64,000 nucleotides of DNA. It comes from a virus. Numbering within the stretch: position 1 is the first letter of the stretch; the number at the start of each line of letters is the position of its first letter. The notes under the pieces are model-generated. The model worked only from the letters and a program-made list of their open reading frames with translations, did not search any database and had not been told where the DNA came from. The stretch spans positions 1-64,000 of the IMG/VR virus record IMGVR_UViG_3300023179_000085. One strand, written 5' to 3'. Below, piece by piece: positions 27,057-35,563 of this stretch. The position numbers were made by a program, and so were the translations under genes.

Positions 27057-28007
27057 TGAATGGCAATAGTCTTCCAGACCCGATAAATTATCGGAATGGG
27101 GATTGTGTGCTTCCCTGGAGCAATAGAAGTCAATCAAGATCTGGTAATCCCCTATTTGGCTTCTTTAAAGCAAAAAGCCATAGAAGAAGATTATAATATA
27201 GTGAATGAACCAGATGGAAATACTTATGCAATAAATAGAAGCGGTCATAGATATTCATTAGAGGATATACACATAAATGCTAGTCATATAATGAATTTTA
27301 TTGACGAAAGTAGCCCCAAAGAATTAATAAACTTTTTTGAAGAATGCGAAAAAACATTCTATCACTCTCTTTTAAGGTATATAGAAATATTTCCAATGAT
27401 TCTTCCGAATATCTGGTGGAGAACATTGGGGCACGTTTTAGCATATGGGCCAAACAGTAGAATGGGAATACACAACGATAATGATGTGAATTACCAGGTG
27501 GGTTTTGAGCCCGACTTGCAACTGGCTACAAGAAATGTTGTTGGTATAATAATATATTTAAATTCTTCTGTATCTTCAAAAGAAGATATAAAAAAGTATG
27601 AATACAATAATGGGGAAATTGTTTTTCCTTATGCAAATGTAGCTTATTCACCTAAAGCTGGAGATGTTTTAATGTTTCCTTCAAATTATTTGGGTACTCA
27701 CGAAATTAATCCGTGCCAAAATGGCAGTAGGTATGCGTATATAGGGTACTTTGCCCAGGGGTCTTCTCATCCAGAAAGAGGGGTTCATATAACAAGCATG
27801 ACTCCTCCAATAGGTAAACAGGGTCAGGTTTGGATTAAAAATTTACGAGAAGACTATATTGAATATATAAAAAATAAATACAGTATAGATACATTATCGT
27901 CTTTAACGGATCCAGATACTCTCGCATTGCTCAGGGGTACAATAAGAAGGTATAATAGTTCAGGAACAGAAAAAAACTTACCACACAAAAGGTTGAATAA
28001 TGATTGA
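27056..28007 (+). CDS. 2OG-Fe(II) oxygenase paralog B, with CGG +1 shift
   Basis: I start at GTG 27056, which overlaps the upstream TAG exactly as at 24994. Twelve codons later comes CGG 27092. Skipping the C reads NY-G-MGIVCFPGA, aligning with LGPGVVVFRNA, LGGGVVVFRSA and IGSGLCLAENL in the three paralogs, so the Gly made by the shift is conserved. Product 316 aa. Active-site blocks are IHNDNDVNY (HxD), AGDVLMFPSNYLGTHEI (distal His) and GSRYAYI (Arg). A start at ATG 27096 would avoid the shift but would lose that Gly and lacks an SD. The end overlaps paralog C by 8 bases. Confidence 0.78.
27092..27095 (+). other. CGG +1 recoding site 6 (CGGA), oxygenase B
   Basis: The preceding codon is TAT. 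Zero frame stops at TAA 27194. Skipping C27092 creates a Gly that lines up with the invariant Gly of the three paralogs. Less certain than other sites because ATG 27096 could serve as a start. Confidence 0.7.
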
Positions 28008-28875
28008 TAACAATGTAAAAGCAGAACATTTGGGAGGTGGAGTAGTTGTATTTCGCTCAGCCTTAGAACTCGATTGGAACTATATCTTAGATTTTGCAAG
28101 GAATTCAATTAATAAAGAAAAAAATGAAATGTACAAGCCAGCTGTCAACCCAGAAACTGGCGAAGAATGCTATATTAATAAAAGCGGATATTTTTTTCGC
28201 AAAGATTCAATAGATCAAATGCCAGGAAGAGGATCTGCTATTCACAGATATGCTGATGACAAATTCAAGTCAATATTTGATTTTATAGAAGAATCAAAAG
28301 ATAAATATCTATTAAAATACTTTGAACTATTTCCTTTAGCTGTTAAGTGTGTTTGGTGGAAAGTTAAAGGTCACATTGTCCAGTATAAAAGTGGAGTTTA
28401 CCTAGGGTCGCATTCGGACGTCAGCGCAGATTACGTATATGGAGTGTGGACGCCAGTCGATCAACTCGCAACAAGAAATACAGTGAGTACCGTTTTTTAT
28501 TTAAACGACTGTGTTGAAACAGAAGAAGAGTTAAATGACAGTAATTTTACTGGTGGACATCACTATTTTAACTATTTAGATATAGATTTTAAACCATCAA
28601 AAGGTGATATATTATTTTTCCCCTCCAATTATATGGCAGCGCATGAAGTTAAACCAGTGATTTCTGGAGAAAGATACTCATATTTAGGTTGGTATAGTCA
28701 CGGTACTCCAAATAAAGAGGTTGGAGAATCCGTAACGGATCCAATCAAAGAGTCAGAGATGGCAAAAACTTCTACAAATCTCTACATGCCGACACTGATG
28801 GATGATTACAAAAATTTCTTAAAACAAAATGGTTATTCAGAACATTCAGAACATTTTAGGATTGTGAGATCATAA
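28000..28875 (+). CDS. 2OG-Fe(II) oxygenase paralog C, 291 aa
   Basis: It overlaps paralog B by 8 bases and shares its last base with the ATG of paralog D (TAATG). Conserved blocks are LGGGVVVFRSAL, CYINKSGYFF, VWWKVKGHIVQYKSG, GSHSDVSADY (HxD), FTGGHHYFNYLDIDFKP, GDILFFPSNYMAAHEV (distal His) and GERYSYLGW (Arg). All ligands are present, so it should be active. Substrate unknown. Confidence 0.83.
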   Translation: MIDNNVKAEHLGGGVVVFRSALELDWNYILDFARNSINKEKNEMYKPAVNPETGEECYINKSGYFFRKDSIDQMPGRGSAIHRYADDKFKSIFDFIEESKDKYLLKYFELFPLAVKCVWWKVKGHIVQYKSGVYLGSHSDVSADYVYGVWTPVDQLATRNTVSTVFYLNDCVETEEELNDSNFTGGHHYFNYLDIDFKPSKGDILFFPSNYMAAHEVKPVISGERYSYLGWYSHGTPNKEVGESVTDPIKESEMAKTSTNLYMPTLMDDYKNFLKQNGYSEHSEHFRIVRS

Positions 28876-29654
28876 TGAAGATGACAGATATTGGTAGTGG
28901 TCTATGTTTGGCCGAAAATTTGTTTGATTTTAATCCTCAAGATATTATTGATTACTTATCATTCCTTAGACAAATGGAACAGGGCACTTTTACTTACATA
29001 GAAGAAAATGGTAAAAAATATGCAATAAATAAAACAGGATTTAAATTTGATATGGATTCTGTTAATATAGCCCCAGAAAGATTTACCGACCCTCTATGCA
29101 AGGGGTTTGACCAGAAGCCAACAGAAGAGCAAAAAAATCTAGTTGTTTTTCTTGAAGATCTTTTGTATAAAGTACTAGTAGAATATTGCAAAATATACCC
29201 CGATGCTGCGACAGTATGCTGGTGGAGATCCGCTGGGCATTTTGCAACCTATAGCAATGGCCAAAGAATAGGTCCACACTGCGATGATCAAATCCCGCAT
29301 GATGATAGTTTTGGCATAACAAATGAATATCCAAAACACGCTAAGGTAAGCATAAATATTTATCTTAATGACTGTGTAGAAAAGGAAGAGGAGTTAAACG
29401 GGACAAATTTTATGGGTGGATGGATAAAGTTCAGACACGCAAAATACACCCATAAACCCAAAATGGGGACTGCTGTTATTTATCCCGCAAACTTTGTTGG
29501 TACTCATGAAGTAACTCCAGTAACCCACGGTATGCGCATAGCTTATTTGGGATCATTTTTATATGGCACTCCGCAAAATGCGGTCCCCAATGATGGCAGA
29601 ATATGGATGACTAATTTAAAAAAAGACTCCGGTTTTTACACTAGACAGTATTAA
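28875..29654 (+). CDS. 2OG-Fe(II) oxygenase paralog D, 259 aa
   Basis: Last of the tandem array and the most diverged. Blocks are IGSGLCLAENLF, KKYAINKTGFKFD, VCWWRSAGHFATYSNGQRI, GPHCDDQIPHD (HxD), MGGWIKFRHAKYTHKP, GTAVIYPANFVGTHEV (distal His) and GMRIAYLG (Arg). The metal and 2-oxoglutarate ligands are kept. It ends 26 bases before the next gene and closes the accessory island. Confidence 0.82.
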   Translation: MKMTDIGSGLCLAENLFDFNPQDIIDYLSFLRQMEQGTFTYIEENGKKYAINKTGFKFDMDSVNIAPERFTDPLCKGFDQKPTEEQKNLVVFLEDLLYKVLVEYCKIYPDAATVCWWRSAGHFATYSNGQRIGPHCDDQIPHDDSFGITNEYPKHAKVSINIYLNDCVEKEEELNGTNFMGGWIKFRHAKYTHKPKMGTAVIYPANFVGTHEVTPVTHGMRIAYLGSFLYGTPQNAVPNDGRIWMTNLKKDSGFYTRQY

Positions 29655-29667
29655 ATTAGTTTAAGAA

Positions 29668-29675
29668 TTACTATA
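29668..29675 (+). promoter_or_regulatory. TTACTATA motif before small gene
   Basis: AATTACTATA lies between paralog D and the ATG at 29681. It is only 13 bases upstream of the ATG, much closer than the other intergenic copies, so its role is doubtful. Confidence 0.25.
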
Positions 29676-29680
29676 GAGCC

Positions 29681-29965
29681 ATGCAATATAACACAGGCTT
29701 AGAGTACAATAACGCTGGAATCAGCTACATAGGAGCCCTGGTAATCAAGGTGCCGGGGATCTCTAATCCAATTATTTTAAATAATATAAGAATCTCTTTT
29801 GCTGGCTTACAGGATTATTCAAACCTAACAACTGTAGCTGTTTTAAGTATAGATGTAAATCCTAGCGGAGTTATAACAATTGAAACAGTTAAGGAAAACT
29901 TATCAGCTCTTACTTCGGTAGAGGCAATTACAATATATGACGGGAATGTTATTGGCTTAGGTTAG
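29681..29965 (+). CDS. hypothetical structural protein, 94 aa
   Basis: A small beta-rich protein with no signal peptide or catalytic motif (GALVIKVPGISNPIIL, VAVLSIDVNPSGVITIE). It precedes the head-tail connector gene and has only a weak SD (AGAG). It may be a neck or fiber accessory. Family not recognised. Confidence 0.55.
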   Translation: MQYNTGLEYNNAGISYIGALVIKVPGISNPIILNNIRISFAGLQDYSNLTTVAVLSIDVNPSGVITIETVKENLSALTSVEAITIYDGNVIGLG

Positions 29966-29990
29966 TTCTATAAGCGGTTTTCTAGGGTAC

Positions 29991-29998
29991 TATAAATA
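29991..29998 (+). promoter_or_regulatory. TATAAATA, possible T4-type late promoter
   Basis: An exact TATAAATA (T4 late promoter consensus) lies 35 bases before the ATG at 30026 in a short intergenic gap. Chance matches are expected in AT-rich DNA. Confidence 0.35.
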
Positions 29999-30025
29999 TT
30001 AGTCAAACCAACGGGTGATAATTTT

Positions 30026-30919
30026 ATGTCTTCAATTTTAGTAAATGACGCAGTTCGATTTAGGGTCAAATTCGTAGATATTGATTCTGGCGGTAATCAG
30101 ATAGAGGTTTCCCCAGTCTCAGTGCTTTTTAAACTATACGATTCTAATAATAATTTGATTTTATCGGATAGCAATCTTGAGTCTATATCAACTTCGGAGT
30201 TTTATTATGAATATACTTTTGCAAATGCAGGTACTTATAAAATAACATTTATAGGGACTTTAGAAGATAATAGATCCATAACTGTAAATCAACAGGTATA
30301 CGTTAGTACGCCAGATGAAGACTATAATCCAACTATCTTTCTTAGGGAAGATGAGGTTATTGCGTTTGCTCCGGATATTCACCCTCTATATGTAGACCCA
30401 GAAGAGTTAATTCCTTACTTCCCTGATGCACCCCTCTTGGAAATAGGGGAATTTATTCATATTTATTCTTTAGAAATAAAACAAATTTTTTCTTTACTTG
30501 ATGACGATGATGGAAGCAATCTTTCATTTACTGCTTTGGAGTATATAAAGGCCGCAACTGCATGTGAGCTTTCCAGGGTTTATGGAGGTGGGGGAGATGA
30601 TGAGCTGTCCGTTAGACTTGGTGATCTTTCTATCACAAATAGAAACCTACCTAGGTCAACTCTAACTAGAGCTAATGCAACCACATGGTGCCAGATAGCT
30701 GCTACGTTAAGAAAAGAAATATTAGCACAAAAAGTCAGCGCAAGGGCAATACAACCAAAAGGACTGCCCACAATGCCTACCGTCAGTTCTGGCAGAGCTG
30801 TTGATCCGTATACTGGGTCAACAATTTATTTGTCAGACAAAGATATATATGGACCCGGCGCAATCATAACCCCGAAAGAAAATCCGATTCCCGAACGAGG
30901 CTTAAGGAAGCATGATTGA
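30026..30919 (+). CDS. probable head-tail connector with N-terminal Ig-like domain
   Basis: SD GGGTGA lies upstream (30013-30018). Residues ~1-90 are an Ig-like domain (VSVLFKLYDSNNNLILS, YEYTFANAGTYKITFIG). Residues ~120-250 are helical, with FTALEYIKAATACELSR, a GGGGDDELSVRLGD loop and LPRSTLTRANATTW, a pattern like DNA-packaging/connector adaptors. The C-terminus is Pro/Gly-rich. It overlaps the next gene by 8 bases. Placement before sheath and tube supports a neck role. Confidence 0.6.
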   Translation: MSSILVNDAVRFRVKFVDIDSGGNQIEVSPVSVLFKLYDSNNNLILSDSNLESISTSEFYYEYTFANAGTYKITFIGTLEDNRSITVNQQVYVSTPDEDYNPTIFLREDEVIAFAPDIHPLYVDPEELIPYFPDAPLLEIGEFIHIYSLEIKQIFSLLDDDDGSNLSFTALEYIKAATACELSRVYGGGGDDELSVRLGDLSITNRNLPRSTLTRANATTWCQIAATLRKEILAQKVSARAIQPKGLPTMPTVSSGRAVDPYTGSTIYLSDKDIYGPGAIITPKENPIPERGLRKHD

Positions 30920-31289
30920 TCCTAAAAAAACATTAAAAAATATTCTCAAACAATGGGGTCATAATATTTTAATGCAAAGACTGATGGATCCCCAGCAGAT
31001 GAAGTATGAGTCAAGACTTCAAAGATACACAACACGCTGTTATTACCCGGGTTCAAGCGGATTTGCAAACGCAATGCAGGAAAAAACGCAGGGTCTTACA
31101 GTGTCTTCAGAGGTAGTATATTATTTCCAAGATTTTGTAAATCCAAAATCAGGAGATAGAATTTATGAAGAACTGCCAACTGGAAATGAAATATTCAAAA
31201 TAGATTTTGCTGCTCCGGTACGAGGTAGGGGCGGCAAAATAGTTTATTGGATAGCCGGAGCTACAAGAGAAGAGGTCAACAATGCTTAA
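30912..31289 (+). CDS. probable head-completion/stopper protein, 125 aa
   Basis: The gene overlaps both neighbours by 8 bases, so it is tightly coupled. The helical N-terminus (LKNILKQWGHNILMQRL) is followed by beta strands (GLTVSSEVVYYFQDFVNP, GDRIYEELPTG, GGKIVYWIAGATREE), resembling small SH3/OB-like stopper proteins that seal the connector. The assignment rests on size, order and secondary-structure impression. Confidence 0.5.
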   Translation: MIDPKKTLKNILKQWGHNILMQRLMDPQQMKYESRLQRYTTRCYYPGSSGFANAMQEKTQGLTVSSEVVYYFQDFVNPKSGDRIYEELPTGNEIFKIDFAAPVRGRGGKIVYWIAGATREEVNNA

Positions 31290-33351
31290 AGCAGCCGGTG
31301 GTCAAACAATAAATTTTAGATTTGGTTTTATTTTTAATGGTTCTTATTTTGACCCAATTTCTGAATCTACCCCTGTTGATGTTTTGGCTTCAGTTGTTCG
31401 TGGAGAAACCGGTTCTGGGAATATTGTTCAGTCGACCGTCTCCATGCTGAATAGCAGTTACAAAATAGACAGCATTATTCTTCCGGGATCTGTTGTTGAT
31501 GGTTATGTAACTTTAACTTTTTCATTTGACGAAACTCAATACCTATCTATTGGTGATCAAGTTTATGTATATGGAGTCAGTTCTTCTTGTGATGGTGATT
31601 ATGAAGTTGTTTCCATAGTTGACGATAATACAATAACGGCAAAGAAAAAAGCATCTTCCATTCCAAGCGTAGGCTCTTTAAGTATATCCAGATTAACTTT
31701 AAAAAATTCCGCATTCTTTAAAAGAGTTTCTTCTTCGGAATACCAATTCACCTATACGATACCTGAAGAGCTGCATAGTGGAATATATACAGTTGTTATT
31801 CAAACAACATATGCCGGAAGAAATCAAGTAGTTGAACATTTTTTTGAAGCGATTAATAAAAGCTACACCAAAACTGGAAATATTATTTCTAAAAAACTAG
31901 AAAATAATATAGCGACAATTAAAACTGAAGAAAATCATTTTATAAATTCTGGAGAATTTGTTGTAATACAAGAAACTGATAATTTATTAAATGGCACATA
32001 CGAAGTTGTAGAAGTCCCATCTTCGGACACATTTCAGTTTAGACATGCAAGTACGCAAACAATAGCAGAGACATCTGTTTTTGGTAAATATTTAGTAAAA
32101 AATATAACTGGTACAAGCAACCAATTATCTGGTCCAACTACTGGATCTTCTGTTTCTTTTAGGCCGATATATAGCGATCTTGATGAGTCAAGCACGAACG
32201 CTATACTGCTTGTTGGCCACGCTGATGGAATAGAGTTAAATGAAATATATAGGGTTTCTTCAATACAAGAAGCAATAAATTTACTCGGAGCCGACATGCA
32301 GTCGCCTTTGCTGAGGGGCGTTTTTGATGCTTATAGTTGCGGAGCGCAAAGTATGTATGTATTAGCAGCTGCCCCTATGTCTGAGTATATAGAGGATATA
32401 TCCAAAAGGCTTACAGTAATGCCACATCTAGTGTCCTCAGTTAGTGGTGTTCCTGTAAATTTTTACCAAAAATATTATGAAAGACTTTCCGATTCTTATA
32501 ATGTAATTAAAGGATACGATTTAATGGATATTATTGTTCCGTTAGAAACTTCTATTGTTAATACTGGCTCCGTAAATTTCATTTCTCAGTTAGCACTGCA
32601 CTGCTATAACTTCCACGAAGCAACTGGCTATGTTCAGCTTGGTGTAATTGGTTCTAGATCTGGTGGAGTAAAGGAATCAGATATCGATATACTTGAAGCA
32701 AATCCTATTTTTCAAAATAAACTAACTACTTATTCTGTAGACGGTCAAATCGAATCGGATATTGGTAGATATATCATTCCAGTATACGGTGAGCTTAATT
32801 TTAGTCATTCTGGATTCAATAGGTCTTATAGTAGTTCTGCAGCTGCTGCATTTGCTGGTGCGATGTCGTCAACGCCAGTGTATATGGGAATGATCAGAAG
32901 GCGTTTACCTGGAGCTATGTCAGTTTTTGGTTCAGATCTTTCTCGTTCAGCTCACGCTAGATTGGATAATATGGGAATAAATGTTGTATATAGAACAAGA
33001 AAAGCCACAAGAGGTTATCCATACGAAGTTGCAGTTTCAAATGACTCTACAATGGCTAATCAATCAAGCACTTTATCAAAAGCACCACAAATGAGATTGG
33101 TTGCTATGGTGATAAATGAAATAAAAAATATATCTAATGATGGTGTTGGAAAAAACGCAGAAGAAAAAGTAAAAAATCAAGTAAAAAACATGTTAGAATT
33201 ACTTGTTTCTTCAAGGGTAATAAAAAGCTATTCAATGCAAGCCTACGCATCGAAGGTTGAAAGAGGATTCCTAATATTTGAATTAAATTTGGTATCTTCT
33301 CTTGGCTTAAAAAATATTAACTTTTCAGTAACAACGGGCCCAGGAGTATAG
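31282..33351 (+). CDS. large tail-sheath-like protein, 689 aa
   Basis: The N-terminal ~290 residues are beta domains (VLASVVRGETGSGNIVQ, GDQVYVYGVSSSCDGDY). From ~305 the sequence resembles contractile-tail sheath proteins: SSIQEAINLLGADMQSPLLR, VFDAYSCGAQSMYVLAA, IIVPLETS, SSAAAAFAGAMSSTPV, and a C-terminal helical part (VKNMLELLVSSRVIKSY) with KVERGFLIFELNLV. It could be a sheath-related collar or initiator protein, since a shorter canonical sheath lies at 34275-35504. The next gene begins one base after its stop. Confidence 0.62.
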   Translation: MLKAAGGQTINFRFGFIFNGSYFDPISESTPVDVLASVVRGETGSGNIVQSTVSMLNSSYKIDSIILPGSVVDGYVTLTFSFDETQYLSIGDQVYVYGVSSSCDGDYEVVSIVDDNTITAKKKASSIPSVGSLSISRLTLKNSAFFKRVSSSEYQFTYTIPEELHSGIYTVVIQTTYAGRNQVVEHFFEAINKSYTKTGNIISKKLENNIATIKTEENHFINSGEFVVIQETDNLLNGTYEVVEVPSSDTFQFRHASTQTIAETSVFGKYLVKNITGTSNQLSGPTTGSSVSFRPIYSDLDESSTNAILLVGHADGIELNEIYRVSSIQEAINLLGADMQSPLLRGVFDAYSCGAQSMYVLAAAPMSEYIEDISKRLTVMPHLVSSVSGVPVNFYQKYYERLSDSYNVIKGYDLMDIIVPLETSIVNTGSVNFISQLALHCYNFHEATGYVQLGVIGSRSGGVKESDIDILEANPIFQNKLTTYSVDGQIESDIGRYIIPVYGELNFSHSGFNRSYSSSAAAAFAGAMSSTPVYMGMIRRRLPGAMSVFGSDLSRSAHARLDNMGINVVYRTRKATRGYPYEVAVSNDSTMANQSSTLSKAPQMRLVAMVINEIKNISNDGVGKNAEEKVKNQVKNMLELLVSSRVIKSYSMQAYASKVERGFLIFELNLVSSLGLKNINFSVTTGPGV

Positions 33352-33352
33352 T

Positions 33353-34159
33353 ATGCAATCTTCTTTTCCTTTTCCAGGCAGAATTGATGATGATCTAAGC
33401 GCATTTTCAACTAGACAAAATCAAATGAATGATTTTGATAGAACTAAGGTAACTAAGCCCGAACAGTATCACAACACAGATGCTAGAAGAATGAAGGCTG
33501 ATGGTAATCTTAGCTATCTTGAGTTTATACAAGTTGTTAAACTTCTCTGGGAAAACTCTTACCCAGACATACCCGTTGTTGCAACTTTTGGTGGAACATT
33601 TGCACAGTACCCGTGCATAGCTTATGGCATTGAGCTTAAAAGAGCCCATAACCAAGAACCAAAAATGCGCTATAGAGATAAAGCATTGGGTGATGATGGA
33701 AAGTATTATATTATAGAAGGACAAAGATTTCAGAACGTTGTTTCATTTACTGTTATAGTCCAAGCAGATGCTGCCAAGCTGGAAGGCGATTCTTCAAGGT
33801 ATGCTGGCGCCGAAGTAGCAGATAGAATAATGGAAAGATTTGAAGATTTCATGTTGGAGTATACACCTATATTTAAAAAATTAGGAGCTTCAGAATTTGT
33901 ATACGCAAGAAGGGTATCTGATACGGAAACAAATATGGATCAAACAGATGTTATTAAAAGAACTGTTTTATACTTATTGACCACAGAAAAGCTGTCAGTT
34001 ACACCAGTAGATATAGTAGACAAGATTGCATTTGACGTAAGACAATATATAGCCTCTCAGCCAGCTACCCCGATTTATGATTATAACAGAACTGTATACA
34101 AAGACCATCACGAGACTAATATTGTGGACTTATTTCAATCCGCAACGCCAGATTGCTAA
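33353..34159 (+). CDS. probable tail terminator/completion protein, 268 aa
   Basis: It sits between the large sheath-like gene and the canonical sheath, the usual place for neck or tail-terminator proteins. LSYLEFIQVVKLLWENSYP is followed by YYIIEGQRFQNVVSFTVIV and a helix with ADRIMERFEDFMLEYT, then beta strands, as in tail-terminator folds. No catalytic motif is present. The role is inferred. Confidence 0.5.
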   Translation: MQSSFPFPGRIDDDLSAFSTRQNQMNDFDRTKVTKPEQYHNTDARRMKADGNLSYLEFIQVVKLLWENSYPDIPVVATFGGTFAQYPCIAYGIELKRAHNQEPKMRYRDKALGDDGKYYIIEGQRFQNVVSFTVIVQADAAKLEGDSSRYAGAEVADRIMERFEDFMLEYTPIFKKLGASEFVYARRVSDTETNMDQTDVIKRTVLYLLTTEKLSVTPVDIVDKIAFDVRQYIASQPATPIYDYNRTVYKDHHETNIVDLFQSATPDC

Positions 34160-34222
34160 TATTTTAAATATATAATTTAAGTGTTCAGAAATAAAATGTA
34201 GTTGGTTTTTATAGGTTAATCA

Positions 34223-34230
34223 TTACTATA
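34223..34230 (+). promoter_or_regulatory. candidate late promoter motif TTACTATA
   Basis: TCATTACTATAT lies in the 115-base gap before the sheath gene, 52 bases from its ATG. Same core as at 12942 and 18983 at nearly the same distance (52-55 bases). Confidence 0.45.
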
Positions 34231-34274
34231 TGTTCTGAGTTATAAAAGAGTCCATACTCGGAGGTCGAAAATCC

Positions 34275-35504
34275 ATGGCACTACCAGGCGTAAAAACAAT
34301 TATTAAAGATCGCTTTTACAGCATTTCTCGTCAAGACAGCCCAGTGGGCCCAAGAATCGTTGTAATCGCCAAAAGAGATACAGATGATGGCGAGGGTAAC
34401 GTAGCTGACCTAGACGTCGTTTTGTGCACAAATGAAGCCGATGTTATCACAGCATTCGGTGAAGATTCGCACTGCCACAGAGCTTATTTTGAGCTTGTTG
34501 CCGGTGGCGCAGAAAGAATCTACATGGTTCCACTCCCAAGTGACACCACATGGAACCACACAACTGGTAGCGTTACTAGCACAAGTTTCGGCGGTAGCGT
34601 TCTCGATGCAGCTTTTGCCGCAGCAGAAGCAGCACAGCCAGACATCATCGTTCCTTGGGGAAGAGGCGGAGCTTCAGAAGAGTGGGCATCAACACCATCT
34701 AGCCCAGACTTCGGATTCTACGCAAACAACAGTTCAACGGCAGCAAATAGCTGGGTCTATAAAATTTCAAATCTCGTAAAGTCGATTAACGAGAACTCGC
34801 ACCCATGCTTTGCGGTCCTTGGAGTTAAGCCATACACTGGATCAAATGAAGTAATGACGCCAGGACAAGTATCTACTCACCTTGCATTAGGCACACTCGC
34901 TGATCGCGATGGTGACGCAACCCTTAAGGAAATTGGTCGTCACTCAATGGTCGTTGCAGCAGAGCTTAAGCCTTCTGCTTATCCAGCAGAGTGGGGCTAT
35001 TCAAACGGAGCATGTGCAACAGCAGCAGCCCTTAGCAGAATGGCTTCTTATGTATCTACAATTAACAAGAACGTCTATAACGTAGCATCATTGAGATACA
35101 ACCCAACAAAGACCGCTCTTGCAGCTCTTTCGAATAAGGGTGTAAACTCAATTACACTTAACTTCAATAGAGCACCAATATTCTCAGACGGTATTACATT
35201 TGCAGGTTCTGCATCTGACTACACAAGATTAACAACTCTAAGAATTATCAACGAAGCTACTCTTGTTGTTCGTCAAAGCTGCCAGAAGTATATTGGTCAG
35301 CCTTCTACGATTCAAGTCAGAAACTCAATGGAAACATCCGTAACCTCAGCCCTAAGAGGCATGCAGATGTTGGGCGCTATACTTGATAGCGATTTCAATA
35401 TCAAGTACATTGCAGCTGAAAACAAGGCTTTGATTGACCTTGTGTTGACACCAGCATTTGAACTCAGAAATATTGATGTTCAAATCTCGGTTGACCTTGG
35501 CTAA
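34275..35504 (+). CDS. tail sheath protein, 409 aa
   Basis: SD GGAGGTCG (34259-34266) precedes ATG. The N-terminus MALPGVKTIIKDRF followed by GPRIVVIAKRDTDDGEGN is typical of sheath proteins. The middle has ADVITAFGEDSHCHRAYFEL, AGGAERIYMVPL and a variable Ser/Thr/Ala part. The C-terminal domain contains INEATLVVRQSCQKYIG and a final IDVQISVDLG strand, matching sheath C-termini that form the extended mesh. The sheath contracts to drive the tube through the envelope. Codons are more GC-ended than average, as in the capsid gene. Confidence 0.85.
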   Translation: MALPGVKTIIKDRFYSISRQDSPVGPRIVVIAKRDTDDGEGNVADLDVVLCTNEADVITAFGEDSHCHRAYFELVAGGAERIYMVPLPSDTTWNHTTGSVTSTSFGGSVLDAAFAAAEAAQPDIIVPWGRGGASEEWASTPSSPDFGFYANNSSTAANSWVYKISNLVKSINENSHPCFAVLGVKPYTGSNEVMTPGQVSTHLALGTLADRDGDATLKEIGRHSMVVAAELKPSAYPAEWGYSNGACATAAALSRMASYVSTINKNVYNVASLRYNPTKTALAALSNKGVNSITLNFNRAPIFSDGITFAGSASDYTRLTTLRIINEATLVVRQSCQKYIGQPSTIQVRNSMETSVTSALRGMQMLGAILDSDFNIKYIAAENKALIDLVLTPAFELRNIDVQISVDLG

Positions 35505-35563
35505 TCAAATAAATAAATAAAAAACACACACACTGCACTTTATAAGTACCGATTGGAGGGTAT

